NCBI GenBank assembly: GCA_027075825.1
Contig: JALSZZ010000025.1
Coordinates: forward strand, 1 to 5,597
Length of the DNA: 5,597 bases
DNA from: Mariprofundaceae bacterium
GTDB lineage: Bacteria > Pseudomonadota > Zetaproteobacteria > Mariprofundales > Mariprofundaceae
Direction: 5' to 3'
Below, piece after piece: positions 1-5,597 of the stretch; positions within the stretch are counted from its first letter, which is position 1, and each line of letters opens with the position of its first letter. The translations under genes and the position numbers were made by a program. Under the pieces are notes generated by a model. The model did no database searches. It saw only the letters and a program-made list of their open reading frames with translations, and was not told where the DNA came from.

Positions 1-1805
1 ATAGCTTATCACGGTTTTTTGGAGAAGCGTATTGTTGGGGAGATGAAAGCATTACCCTGGGGAGTTTTGATGTCTCCCGAACGGCTGGTGCGGTGTTTTA
101 CCTTAAATCTTTGGCTAACGAGGCGTATGAACTGTATGATGCATCGATGAACAAGGTGGCAGAAGGCAGGGTTGGTGAACTGCTGGAGCAAGAAGGGGTT
201 CGTCTGTTTGTTGCTGATATTCATGGAACACCGGGTAAACTTTATCGTTTGCAAAAACTTCCCCGGTATCTGGCTATTGCACGTTTGCAGGAAAAGCTGA
301 CTGTTCGGGAAAAAGGCGCAAGAACCGGCGTGTTGTCGCTGACCTTGCAGGGCACTCAGCCCGTTCAGGTGAAGAAGACGCTGGATGCTATTGCCAACGC
401 CTATTTGCGACAAAATGTCGAGCGGAAGTCGGCAGAGGCGCAGCAATCCATTGAGTTTCTTTCAAGTCAGCTACCCGTGGTTAAGGGGCAGATGGATGCT
501 GCGGAGTCGCGTCTGAATGAGTATCGTCTGAGGCACGGTTCTATTGACCTGAAAATGGAGGCGCAATCCATCCTTGACCAGGTTGTCGGTGTGGAAAATG
601 CAATTGCGGAACTTGATGTAAAAATCGAGGAAATTCGGGCGCGTTATACCAATAATCACCCGGCCATGAAAACCATGTTGTCCAAGCGGCAGCGTCTGGT
701 AAGGCAAAAAGAGGATTTGTTAAAGCAGGTGAAGGGTCTGCCTGAGACAGAACAGCAGATTTTGCGAATGGCCCGGGATGCGAAAGTAGCATCAGAATTG
801 TACACCTTCCTTCTGAACAAGTTACAGGAGTTGAAAGTGGTGAAAGCAGGCACGGTGGGTAATGTGCGTATTATTGATTTTGGCGTGGTTCCTTTGTCTC
901 CGGTGCTTCCCAACAAGCGTTCCATCTTGTTGATGTCGATTTTTCTGTCACTGATGCTGGCAGTATTGCTGGTTTTCCTGCGTAAGGCGATGAACAGGGC
1001 GGTTGAGTTTCCGGATGAGGTGGAGAAACGGTTTGGTTTGCCTGTGTACGCTTCGGTTCCGCATTCAGTGGGCCAGGTTGAGCTGGATAAGAAGAAGGGT
1101 GCTGATTCACTGTCGGTTCTGGCTGAGGTATCACCGCAGGATCAGGCGGTGGAAGCGCTGCGCAGTTTGCGCACCAGTCTGCACTTTGCCTTACTGGAAG
1201 CAAAAAATAATCTGGTGATGATTACCGGCCCTGGTCCGTCCGTGGGGAAATCGTTTGTTTCCATGAATTTTGCCAGTGTGTTGGTGCAATCGGACAAGCG
1301 GGTATTGCTGATTGATGCGGATATGCGCAAAGGGCGTTTGCATCATTATGTGGGAGGAAAGCGGTCGCCAGGATTATCTGAGATGATTTGTGGAAACATC
1401 ATGCTGGGCGAGTGTGTGCATGAGCTGTTTGATGGCAGGCTGCATGTGCTGACATCGGGCAAATATCCGCCCAATCCCTCCGAATTGCTACTGCATGAAA
1501 ATTTTTCCAAACTTCTGGATGAGGTTTCCTATATGTATGATGTGGTGGTTATTGACACGCCACCCGTGCTGGCGGTGACCGATCCGGTTATTATTGGCAA
1601 GCAGTGCGGCAGTTGCTTTTTACTGCTGCGTTCAGGCCGACATACGGAGCGTGAAATTGAACAGGCTTATGATACCCTGAAACTGGCATCAGTGAATGTT
1701 GACGGTGTGATATTCAATGATATTCCGCCGCGTGACAGCTATTATAAATATGGCTCACATTACCATTATCAATATCACTACAAGGAAGCCAAGGGGTCAA
1801 CGTGA
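1..1805 (+). CDS. wzc: Wzc-type polysaccharide co-polymerase / tyrosine autokinase, 5'-truncated by the window
   Basis: This is an inner-membrane BY-kinase that controls polymerisation and export of capsule or exopolysaccharide by cycles of tyrosine autophosphorylation. The frame is open from base 3 to the TGA at 1803-1805, giving 600 visible codons (numbered here from base 3). The internal GTG at 93 is not the start, because family-like sequence ([18 protein letters not shown]) lies before it. Residues 1-306 are the periplasmic part, with long helical, coiled-coil-like stretches and the GNVR motif at 286-289. A proline-containing [10 protein letters not shown] stretch precedes the second membrane helix (about 307-326). 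The cytoplasmic kinase follows: ExxRxxR oligomerisation motif (E384, R387, R390), Walker [10 protein letters not shown] (409-417), Walker A' VLLIDAD (434-440), Walker B VVVIDTPP (514-521), and a C-terminal cluster of seven tyrosines (580-593). Relative to E. coli Wzc (about 720 residues) roughly 120-130 N-terminal residues, including the first membrane helix, lie outside the window. The stop overlaps the cysC start. All catalytic motifs are intact. The family is certain; the exact symbol is less so. Confidence 0.95.
   Translation, partial: SLSRFFGEAYCWGDESITLGSFDVSRTAGAVFYLKSLANEAYELYDASMNKVAEGRVGELLEQEGVRLFVADIHGTPGKLYRLQKLPRYLAIARLQEKLTVREKGARTGVLSLTLQGTQPVQVKKTLDAIANAYLRQNVERKSAEAQQSIEFLSSQLPVVKGQMDAAESRLNEYRLRHGSIDLKMEAQSILDQVVGVENAIAELDVKIEEIRARYTNNHPAMKTMLSKRQRLVRQKEDLLKQVKGLPETEQQILRMARDAKVASELYTFLLNKLQELKVVKAGTVGNVRIIDFGVVPLSPVLPNKRSILLMSIFLSLMLAVLLVFLRKAMNRAVEFPDEVEKRFGLPVYASVPHSVGQVELDKKKGADSLSVLAEVSPQDQAVEALRSLRTSLHFALLEAKNNLVMITGPGPSVGKSFVSMNFASVLVQSDKRVLLIDADMRKGRLHHYVGGKRSPGLSEMICGNIMLGECVHELFDGRLHVLTSGKYPPNPSELLLHENFSKLLDEVSYMYDVVVIDTPPVLAVTDPVIIGKQCGSCFLLLRSGRHTEREIEQAYDTLKLASVNVDGVIFNDIPPRDSYYKYGSHYHYQYHYKEAKGST
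1791..1796 (+). promoter_or_regulatory. Ribosome binding site for cysC
   Basis: AAGGGG lies 5 bases before the GTG at 1802, inside the last codons of the wzc gene. It supports GTG as the cysC start. The resulting N-terminus ([11 protein letters not shown]) also lines up with that of E. coli CysC. Start and upstream stop share GTGA, so ribosomes finishing wzc can reinitiate here. Confidence 0.7.
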
Positions 1806-2422
1806 CGGCAGAAAGAAATGTCTATTGGCAGTCAACGCATGTAAGTCGCACAGACCGGGAACGCCTCGCTGGTCATCGCGGTGCGGTGTTGTGGTTTACC
1901 GGTTATTCGGGCGCTGGAAAATCGACGCTGGCTACTGCGGTTGAGGCCCGTCTACATGCAGCAGGCGTGCACACTTATGTGCTGGACGGGGATAATATCC
2001 GGCACGGACTTTGCGCCGACCTGGATTTTTCCGATGCCGGGCGCAAGGAGAATATTCGCCGTATTGGTGAGGTCAGTAAGTTGTTTGTTGATGCCGGGGT
2101 GGTGGTGCTGACGGCCTTTATTTCTCCGTTTCGTGAAGATCGTGCCAGCGTGCGGGCCTTGCTTGCTGATGGTGATTTTTTTGAAGTGTTTTGTGATTGC
2201 ACGCTGGATGTGTGTGAATCGCGTGATGTCAAAGGCCTGTATAAGCGCGCCCGTGCGGGCGATATTCCTGATTTTACCGGTATTCATTCGCCTTATGAGG
2301 TGCCGGAATCACCGGAAATCAGGGTGAATACAGGCGAGGATGTGCTTGATACCTGTGTTGACCAGGTGCTGGCAGTTATGGTGGATGCCGGGGTAGTGTC
2401 TGCGTCTGTTCTCAGCGCATGA
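1802..2422 (+). CDS. cysC: Adenylylsulfate (APS) kinase
   Basis: This cytoplasmic enzyme phosphorylates adenosine 5'-phosphosulfate with ATP to give PAPS, the sulfate donor for sulfotransferases and the substrate of PAPS reductase. The 206-residue product is full length for a stand-alone CysC (E. coli about 201). It has the P-loop GYSGAGKST (34-42), the DGDNIRHGL substrate segment (62-70), [11 protein letters not shown] (81-91), FISPFREDR (106-114) with the conserved serine S108 that corresponds to the phospho-serine of E. coli CysC, and the lid segment [18 protein letters not shown] (144-161). No key residue is missing, so it should be active. There is no fused ATP sulfurylase or NodQ-like GTPase domain, and no cysDN or sulfotransferase is visible here. 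It overlaps both neighbours by 4 bases. Lying directly behind a polysaccharide co-polymerase, it may supply PAPS for a sulfated extracellular polymer rather than only for cysteine synthesis; that is inference. Confidence 0.96.
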   Translation: MTAERNVYWQSTHVSRTDRERLAGHRGAVLWFTGYSGAGKSTLATAVEARLHAAGVHTYVLDGDNIRHGLCADLDFSDAGRKENIRRIGEVSKLFVDAGVVVLTAFISPFREDRASVRALLADGDFFEVFCDCTLDVCESRDVKGLYKRARAGDIPDFTGIHSPYEVPESPEIRVNTGEDVLDTCVDQVLAVMVDAGVVSASVLSA

Positions 2423-3348
2423 AGGTCTTGCTTGCCCAGCCCCGGGGATTTTGTGCAGGTGTGGATCGGGCCATTGAAATTGTTGAGCAGGCACTGGCCA
2501 TGTTTGGTGCGCCGGTGTATGTGCGTCACGAGATTGTGCATAACCGCCATGTGGTGCATGCGCTGCGTGAGAAAGGGGCGGTATTCGTCGATGAAGTGGA
2601 TGATGCGCCGGATGATTCACTGCTGATCTTTTCTGCGCACGGGGTTAGCCAGCAGGTAAGAGATGCTGCCCGGAGGCGTGGTTTGCAGGTGATTGACGCA
2701 ACCTGCCCGTTGGTGACCAAGGTACACATGGATTTGATTCGCCATGTTCGTCAGGGCAAGCAGGTGATCTTGATCGGTCATGCCGGGCATCCGGAGGTGG
2801 AAGGCACCATGGGGCAGGCAAAAGATGGCCTGGTGCTGCTGGTTTCTACCGTCGATGATGTGAATGCACTGGTGGTACGCGATGAACAGCGGCTGGCTTA
2901 TGTTACCCAGACGACGCTCAGTGTGGATGACACGGCAGATGTGATTCAGGCTTTGCAGCGTCGTTTTCCTGCGATTCAGGCACCACGTCGTGAAGATATA
3001 TGTTATGCCACCAGCAATCGGCAAATGGCGGTGAAACAGCTGGCCAGCGCCTGCGAAGTGGTGCTGGTTATCGGCTCGCAAAATTCATCTAACAGTCAGC
3101 GACTTTGCGAAACGGCCAAGCGGGGAGGGGCAGCTTCCTGGCTGATTGATGAGGCAGCGGAAATTTCTCCTGACTGGCTGATAGATGTTCGTTGTGTTGG
3201 TGTGACCGCTGGCGCTTCTGCACCTGAGCAACTGGTGGATGAAGTGGTGGCGCGTTTGCAGCAGCTGGGGGCATCAGAGGTCGATGTGTGCGCTTTTACC
3301 GAGGAAGCCATTACCTTCAAATTACCGGATGTGTTGACAAGAGAATGA
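2419..3348 (+). CDS. ispH: 4-hydroxy-3-methylbut-2-enyl diphosphate reductase
   Basis: IspH (LytB) is the iron-sulfur enzyme that carries out the last step of the MEP pathway, reducing HMBPP to isopentenyl and dimethylallyl diphosphate. The 309-residue product is close to E. coli IspH (316). The three cluster-binding cysteines are present: C12 in [13 protein letters not shown]96 in [11 protein letters not shown], and C195 in [11 protein letters not shown]. Substrate-binding residues H41, H74 (SAHGV), H124 and the catalytic E126 ([11 protein letters not shown]) are all in place, as are the [10 protein letters not shown] segment and the SQNSSNS motif (220-226). The start is fixed by the [16 protein letters not shown]-terminus. 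It has no convincing Shine-Dalgarno sequence; the ATG shares ATGA with the cysC stop, so translation probably depends on coupling to cysC. The gene is normally essential in organisms using the MEP pathway, which makes its place at the end of a polysaccharide gene run notable. Its last codons contain the promoter proposed for rpsL. Confidence 0.97.
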   Translation: MKVLLAQPRGFCAGVDRAIEIVEQALAMFGAPVYVRHEIVHNRHVVHALREKGAVFVDEVDDAPDDSLLIFSAHGVSQQVRDAARRRGLQVIDATCPLVTKVHMDLIRHVRQGKQVILIGHAGHPEVEGTMGQAKDGLVLLVSTVDDVNALVVRDEQRLAYVTQTTLSVDDTADVIQALQRRFPAIQAPRREDICYATSNRQMAVKQLASACEVVLVIGSQNSSNSQRLCETAKRGGAASWLIDEAAEISPDWLIDVRCVGVTAGASAPEQLVDEVVARLQQLGASEVDVCAFTEEAITFKLPDVLTRE

Positions 3349-3362
3349 CGCTTGCCTATGTT
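3334..3362 (+). promoter_or_regulatory. Probable sigma70-type promoter of the str operon
   Basis: A perfect -35 hexamer TTGACA (3334-3339) lies within the last ispH codons, followed by a 17-base spacer and a -10-like TATGTT (3357-3362, 4 of 6 consensus bases). Transcription would start near 3369, giving a leader of about 59 bases before rpsL. The call rests on the hexamers and optimal spacing; the placement directly upstream of a highly expressed ribosomal operon supports it. Confidence 0.6.
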
Positions 3363-3398
3363 TCGCCGCCCTTCCGGGGTCGCCTGTTGCTGGCAAGC
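3350..3398 (+). other. Second inverted repeat spanning the ispH-rpsL spacer
   Basis: GCTTGCC (3350-3356) is perfectly complementary to GGCAAGC (3392-3398). Its right arm abuts and shares one base with the right arm of the CTTCCGG/CCGGAAG repeat, and the two interleave, so the two stems are alternative or pseudoknot-like. Only RNA reading through from ispH would contain the left arm. Confidence 0.35.
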
Positions 3399-3404
3399 CG
3401 GAAG
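3371..3404 (+). other. Inverted repeat (hairpin) in the rpsL leader
   Basis: CTTCCGG (3371-3377) is perfectly complementary to CCGGAAG (3398-3404), with a 20-base loop. It would sit at the 5' end of the transcript from the proposed promoter and stop about 10 bases before the ribosome binding site. No T tract follows, so it is not a terminator. It could stabilise the mRNA or bind a regulator; the function is unknown. Confidence 0.45.
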
Positions 3405-3413
3405 TGAGAAACT

Positions 3414-3423
3414 GGAGATAGGG
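3414..3423 (+). promoter_or_regulatory. Ribosome binding region of rpsL
   Basis: GGAGATAGGG contains a GGAG core 10 bases before the ATG at 3428 and a closer AGGG 4 bases before it. The GGAG spacing is slightly long but usable. Confidence 0.55.
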
Positions 3424-3427
3424 TCAC

Positions 3428-3799
3428 ATGCCAACAATTAATCAGCTGATTCGAAAGCCACGTAAAGACAAACGCAAGATCAACAAGGTTCCGGCATTGC
3501 AGGCTTGTCCGCAGCGTCGCGGTGTTTGTACGCGTGTCTATACGACAACGCCAAAGAAACCAAACTCTGCCTTGCGTAAGGTGGCGCGTGTGCGTTTGAC
3601 CAACGGTCATGAGGTTACTGCCTATATTCCTGGCGAAGGCCATAAGCTGCAGGAGCATTCGGTCGTGCTGATTCGTGGCGGTCGTGTCAAGGATTTGCCG
3701 GGTGTGCGTTACCATATTCTCCGTGGTGTTCTCGATACAACGGGCGTTGAAGGCCGCAAGCAGGCTCGCTCGAAGTACGGCGCGAAGCGTCCGAAGTAA
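3428..3799 (+). CDS. rpsL: 30S ribosomal protein S12
   Basis: S12 sits at the interface side of the 30S subunit near the decoding centre and governs tRNA selection accuracy. The 123-residue product starts with [17 protein letters not shown] and ends with [10 protein letters not shown], the standard full-length form. The [14 protein letters not shown] segment (39-52) and the [13 protein letters not shown] segment (84-96) are intact. K43 and K88 (counting Met), the sites where streptomycin-resistance substitutions usually arise, are both lysine, so this is the wild-type, drug-sensitive form at those positions. D89 is the aspartate that RimO methylthiolates in many bacteria. Residue 73 is lysine in GEGHKLQEH, where asparagine is commonly seen; this is a mild variation. 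It is the first gene of the str operon, with its own probable promoter in the end of ispH. Confidence 0.99.
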   Translation: MPTINQLIRKPRKDKRKINKVPALQACPQRRGVCTRVYTTTPKKPNSALRKVARVRLTNGHEVTAYIPGEGHKLQEHSVVLIRGGRVKDLPGVRYHILRGVLDTTGVEGRKQARSKYGAKRPK

Positions 3800-3800
3800 C

Positions 3801-3805
3801 AGGAG
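3801..3805 (+). promoter_or_regulatory. Ribosome binding site of rpsG
   Basis: AGGAG lies 8 bases before the ATG at 3814. A second ATG at 3810, only 4 bases from the AGGAG and in another frame, is not used because only the 3814 start gives the MPRKGPAPRRPV N-terminus of S7. Confidence 0.8.
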
Positions 3806-3813
3806 TTTAATGT

Positions 3814-4284
3814 ATGCCTCGTAAAGGCCCTGCCCCTCGTCGCCCGGTTGTACCTGATGCCAAGTATGGTGACGTAAAAGTTTCTACAGTGATTAACCGC
3901 GTTATGCGCGATGGCAAAAAATCGTTGGCAGAATCAATTGTTTATGATGCGATGGATATTGCCGCCAAAAAGAGTGGCGAGCCTGCGTTGGAGATCATCC
4001 ATCGTGCGCTGGAAGCAGTCCGGCCTCTGGTGGAAGTGAAATCGCGGCGAGTTGGTGGCGCGACCTATCAGGTACCGGTTGAGGTTTCAGAGCGACGTCA
4101 GATGTCGCTGGCTGTGCGTTGGCTGGTGGCCTATGCGCAGGCGCGTTCCGAGCACACCATGGCGGAACGTCTGGGTAATGAGATGGTTGATGCGATCAAT
4201 GAACGCGGTGGCGCATTCCGCAAGCGTGATGATACGCACCGCATGGCTGAGGCCAACAAGGCGTTTTCACACTTTCGCTGGTAA
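3814..4284 (+). CDS. rpsG: 30S ribosomal protein S7
   Basis: S7 is a primary assembly protein that binds the 3' major domain of 16S rRNA and lines the E site in the 30S head. The product has 156 residues, the usual bacterial length, running from MPRKGPAPRRPV to EANKAFSHFRW. Recognisable stretches are STVINRVMRDGKKSLAE (24-40), the beta-hairpin segment RRVGGATYQVPVEV, the helix ERRQMSLAVRWLV, and the C-terminal GGAFRKRDDTHRMAEANKAF. It follows rpsL by 14 bases with a strong AGGAG site. In E. coli S7 represses its own operon by binding a roughly 100-base rpsL-rpsG spacer; that spacer is absent here, so any autoregulation must use another site. Downstream lie a 137-base spacer with terminator-like hairpins and then fusA. 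Confidence 0.99.
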   Translation: MPRKGPAPRRPVVPDAKYGDVKVSTVINRVMRDGKKSLAESIVYDAMDIAAKKSGEPALEIIHRALEAVRPLVEVKSRRVGGATYQVPVEVSERRQMSLAVRWLVAYAQARSEHTMAERLGNEMVDAINERGGAFRKRDDTHRMAEANKAFSHFRW

Positions 4285-4293
4285 GTTTTCAGG

Positions 4294-4341
4294 GCTGGCG
4301 GACATTTTTATGGGTGTCCGCTTGCTTTATGCTGGCGAACA
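4294..4341 (+). repeat. Imperfect 11-base direct repeat in the rpsG-fusA spacer
   Basis: GCTGGCGGACA (4294-4304) and GCTGGCGAACA (4331-4341) match at 10 of 11 positions and are 37 bases apart. Each contributes the left arm of a separate hairpin, so the duplication places the two stems in potential competition for partner strands. Confidence 0.6.
4298..4321 (+). other. Hairpin downstream of rpsG
   Basis: GCGGACA (4298-4304) pairs perfectly with TGTCCGC (4315-4321) across a 10-base loop. It is followed by CTTGCTTTAT rather than a run of T, so on its own it is not a convincing terminator. It might be a 3'-end stabiliser for the rpsL-rpsG mRNA or part of a switching leader for fusA. Confidence 0.55.
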
Positions 4342-4364
4342 GTGGTTTCGCCAGTTCTTTTTTT
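4332..4364 (+). terminator. Intrinsic (rho-independent) terminator between rpsG and fusA
   Basis: CTGGCGAA (4332-4339) pairs perfectly with TTCGCCAG (4347-4354) around a 7-base loop. It is followed at once by TTCTTTTTTT (4355-4364). An 8-bp stem with a T-rich tail of 9 in 10 is a classic terminator. Its place inside the str operon, upstream of an essential gene, suggests partial termination or attenuation. Confidence 0.8.
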
Positions 4365-4390
4365 GGCGGGCAGCAAGCCCGTTTTGTTCT
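4365..4390 (+). terminator. Second, weaker terminator-like hairpin
   Basis: CGGGC (4367-4371) pairs with GCCCG (4377-4381) around the 5-base loop AGCAA, and two G-T wobbles can extend the stem outwards. TTTTGTTCT follows (4382-4390). The stem is short but all G-C, and the tail is only moderately T-rich. It directly abuts the T tract of the preceding terminator, making a tandem. Confidence 0.5.
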
Positions 4391-4409
4391 GTTACAACTG
4401 GTTTAGCAT

Positions 4410-4414
4410 AGGAG
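4410..4414 (+). promoter_or_regulatory. Ribosome binding site of fusA
   Basis: AGGAG lies 7 bases before the GTG at 4422. This strong, well-spaced site fixes the GTG start, which yields the typical N-terminus (M)[14 protein letters not shown]. Confidence 0.85.
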
Positions 4415-4421
4415 ATCTGCG

Positions 4422-5597
4422 GTGGCGAGAAGTACACCTCTTGAAAAAGTCCGAAACATTGGCATTATGGCACATATTGATGCTGGCAAAACGACAACCA
4501 CAGAGCGTATCCTGTTCTATACCGGTGTTTCCCATAAAATCGGTGAAGTGCACGATGGCGCTGCGACCATGGACTGGATGGCGCAGGAGCAGGAACGTGG
4601 CATTACTATCACCTCCGCAGCTACAACCTGTAGCTGGAATGATCACCAGATCAATATTATTGACACCCCCGGCCATGTGGATTTTACCATTGAAGTAGAG
4701 CGCTCACTGCGTGTTCTTGATGGCGCTGTTGGCGTGTTCTGTGCCGTTGGTGGCGTGCAGCCACAGTCCGAAACGGTCTGGCGTCAGGCTGATAAATACA
4801 GTGTCCCGCGTATTGCTTTTGTAAACAAGATGGATCGTACCGGCGCACGCTTCTTTGAAGTCGTCGAAGAAATTCGTGAGCGCCTGGGTCATAATGCTGT
4901 GGCCATGCATTTACCGATCGGCAACGAAGAAAACTTCCAGGGTGTGGTCGATCTGGTATCCATGAAGGCGATTACCTGGAAAAATGAAGCCATGGGTTCC
5001 ATGTACGATGTTACGGATATTCCGGCTGAGTTGCAGGATGAGGCTGAAGAGCTGCGTGAGAAGCTGCTGGATGCAGTGTTGGTTCACGACGAAGAGCTGA
5101 TGATGGCTTATCTGGAAGGCGAGGATATTGATGAGGCTGCGCTGAAGGCATGTATTCGTCAGGCGGTGCTTAATATTGAGGTGATTCCCGTGCTTGCCGG
5201 TACGGCCTTCAAGAACAAGGGTGTGCAAACACTGCTGGATGCGGTTATTGATTATATGCCCGCGCCGATTGATGTGCCGGACATCAAGGGTGTTGACCCC
5301 GATGATGAAGAGAAGGAAGACTCGCGTCCGTCTTCCGACGACGCGCCGTTTTCTGCTCTGGCCTTCAAGGTGATGAATGATCCGTTTGTCGGCTCGCTGA
5401 CTTTTTTCCGTGTGTATTCCGGTGTTCTGGAATCCGGTTCTTATGTGATTAACTCCACCAAGGGTGGCAAGAAAGAGCGTATTGGTCGTATCCTGCAGAT
5501 GCACGCCAATGATCGCACGGAAATCAAGGAAGTGCGCGCTGGTGATATTGCCGCAGCCGTAGGGTTGAAGTTCACAACGACAGGCGACACCCTGTGT
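4422..5597 (+). CDS. fusA: Translation elongation factor G, 3'-truncated by the window
   Basis: EF-G is the cytosolic GTPase that drives translocation of tRNA and mRNA on the ribosome and, with RRF, ribosome recycling. Translation from GTG 4422 is open to the last base (392 codons of about 690-700). G-domain motifs are G1 AHIDAGKTT (17-25), switch [13 protein letters not shown] (58-69) with T64, G3 DTPGHVDF (81-88) with the catalytic histidine H85, G4 NKMD (135-138), and GTAFKNKG as the region following G5. After an acidic linker ([15 protein letters not shown]), domain II begins near residue 308 with [22 protein letters not shown]; the visible part ends at TTTGDTLC. The segment before G3 ([11 protein letters not shown]) lacks the short insertion seen in E. 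coli EF-G. This is the canonical fusA1 of a str operon (next to rpsG), not a paralogue or a tetracycline-resistance relative. It is separated from rpsG by tandem terminator-like hairpins, and no strong dedicated promoter was found in the spacer. Confidence 0.98.
   Translation, partial: MARSTPLEKVRNIGIMAHIDAGKTTTTERILFYTGVSHKIGEVHDGAATMDWMAQEQERGITITSAATTCSWNDHQINIIDTPGHVDFTIEVERSLRVLDGAVGVFCAVGGVQPQSETVWRQADKYSVPRIAFVNKMDRTGARFFEVVEEIRERLGHNAVAMHLPIGNEENFQGVVDLVSMKAITWKNEAMGSMYDVTDIPAELQDEAEELREKLLDAVLVHDEELMMAYLEGEDIDEAALKACIRQAVLNIEVIPVLAGTAFKNKGVQTLLDAVIDYMPAPIDVPDIKGVDPDDEEKEDSRPSSDDAPFSALAFKVMNDPFVGSLTFFRVYSGVLESGSYVINSTKGGKKERIGRILQMHANDRTEIKEVRAGDIAAAVGLKFTTTGDTLC

Noticed and set aside
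93..95. GTG as the start of the wzc gene
   Set aside because: The frame stays open back to base 3 and codes for family-like sequence there, and a protein starting here would lack the first membrane helix that the family requires. The true start lies before the window.
9..446. Antisense ORF of 145 codons opposite the 5' part of wzc
   Set aside because: It is opposite a frame that matches the Wzc family without interruption, and no domain was recognised in it; it is a shadow.
2358..2382. Possible internal promoter for ispH in the end of cysC (TTGACC...TATGGT)
   Set aside because: The spacer is only 13 bases, too short for a sigma70 promoter, and no better-placed -10 was found.
2617..3081. Antisense ORF of 154 codons opposite ispH
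   Set aside because: The sense frame contains all IspH ligand residues. The antisense product shows no motif.
3358..3441. Possible leader peptide (27 codons, MFRRPSGVACC...) upstream of rpsL
   Set aside because: It has no ribosome binding site, its ATG lies within the proposed -10 element so the main transcript would not contain it, and it overlaps the rpsL start out of frame.
4384..4409. Possible fusA promoter (TTGTTC...TAGCAT)
   Set aside because: The spacer is 14 bases, the -35 match is poor, and the implied start would fall in or after the fusA ribosome binding site.
4911..5504. Long antisense ORF (197 codons, - strand) opposite fusA
   Set aside because: It lies wholly opposite the conserved EF-G coding sequence, has low-complexity His/Asn/Leu-rich composition typical of reverse-strand shadows, and has no recognisable motif.

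Overview
The window is a bacterial chromosome segment of moderate GC content, with every supported gene on the + strand. The ribosomal proteins and EF-G are clearly of pseudomonadotal type. S12 keeps the CPQRRGVC...GVLDTTGV pattern, and EF-G lacks the short insertion that Escherichia coli EF-G carries before its DTPGH motif. This points away from the enteric gammaproteobacteria and towards an alpha- or zeta-like lineage. That placement is an inference from remembered family patterns, not from a search.

Region 1 (1-3348) is a tightly packed three-gene run. It starts with the 3' portion of a Wzc-type polysaccharide co-polymerase/tyrosine autokinase, whose N-terminus lies before the window. Next is cysC (APS kinase, makes PAPS), then ispH (last step of the MEP isoprenoid pathway). 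Both junctions are 4-base start/stop overlaps (GTGA at 1802-1805, ATGA at 2419-2422), so the three genes are probably cotranscribed and translationally coupled. A possible logic, which is inference, is capsule or exopolysaccharide export (Wzc), a sulfate donor for a sulfated polymer (CysC) and isoprenoid precursor for the undecaprenyl carrier (IspH).

Region 2 (3349-3427) is the junction with the str operon. A good sigma70-type promoter (TTGACA, 17-base spacer, TATGTT) overlaps the end of ispH. It is followed by a short leader with a 7-bp inverted repeat. rpoBC, the usual upstream neighbours of rpsL, are absent.

Region 3 (3428-5597) is the str operon: rpsL (S12), rpsG (S7) and the first 392 codons of fusA (EF-G), which starts with GTG at 4422 and runs off the window. 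The rpsL-rpsG spacer is only 14 bases. The rpsG-fusA spacer is 137 bases and holds three successive hairpins. The second is a textbook intrinsic terminator with a T tract, and the third looks like a weaker one. This suggests that fusA expression is attenuated or uncoupled from the ribosomal protein genes. It is the most unusual non-coding element in the window. No tRNA, rRNA, CRISPR array or insertion sequence was seen.
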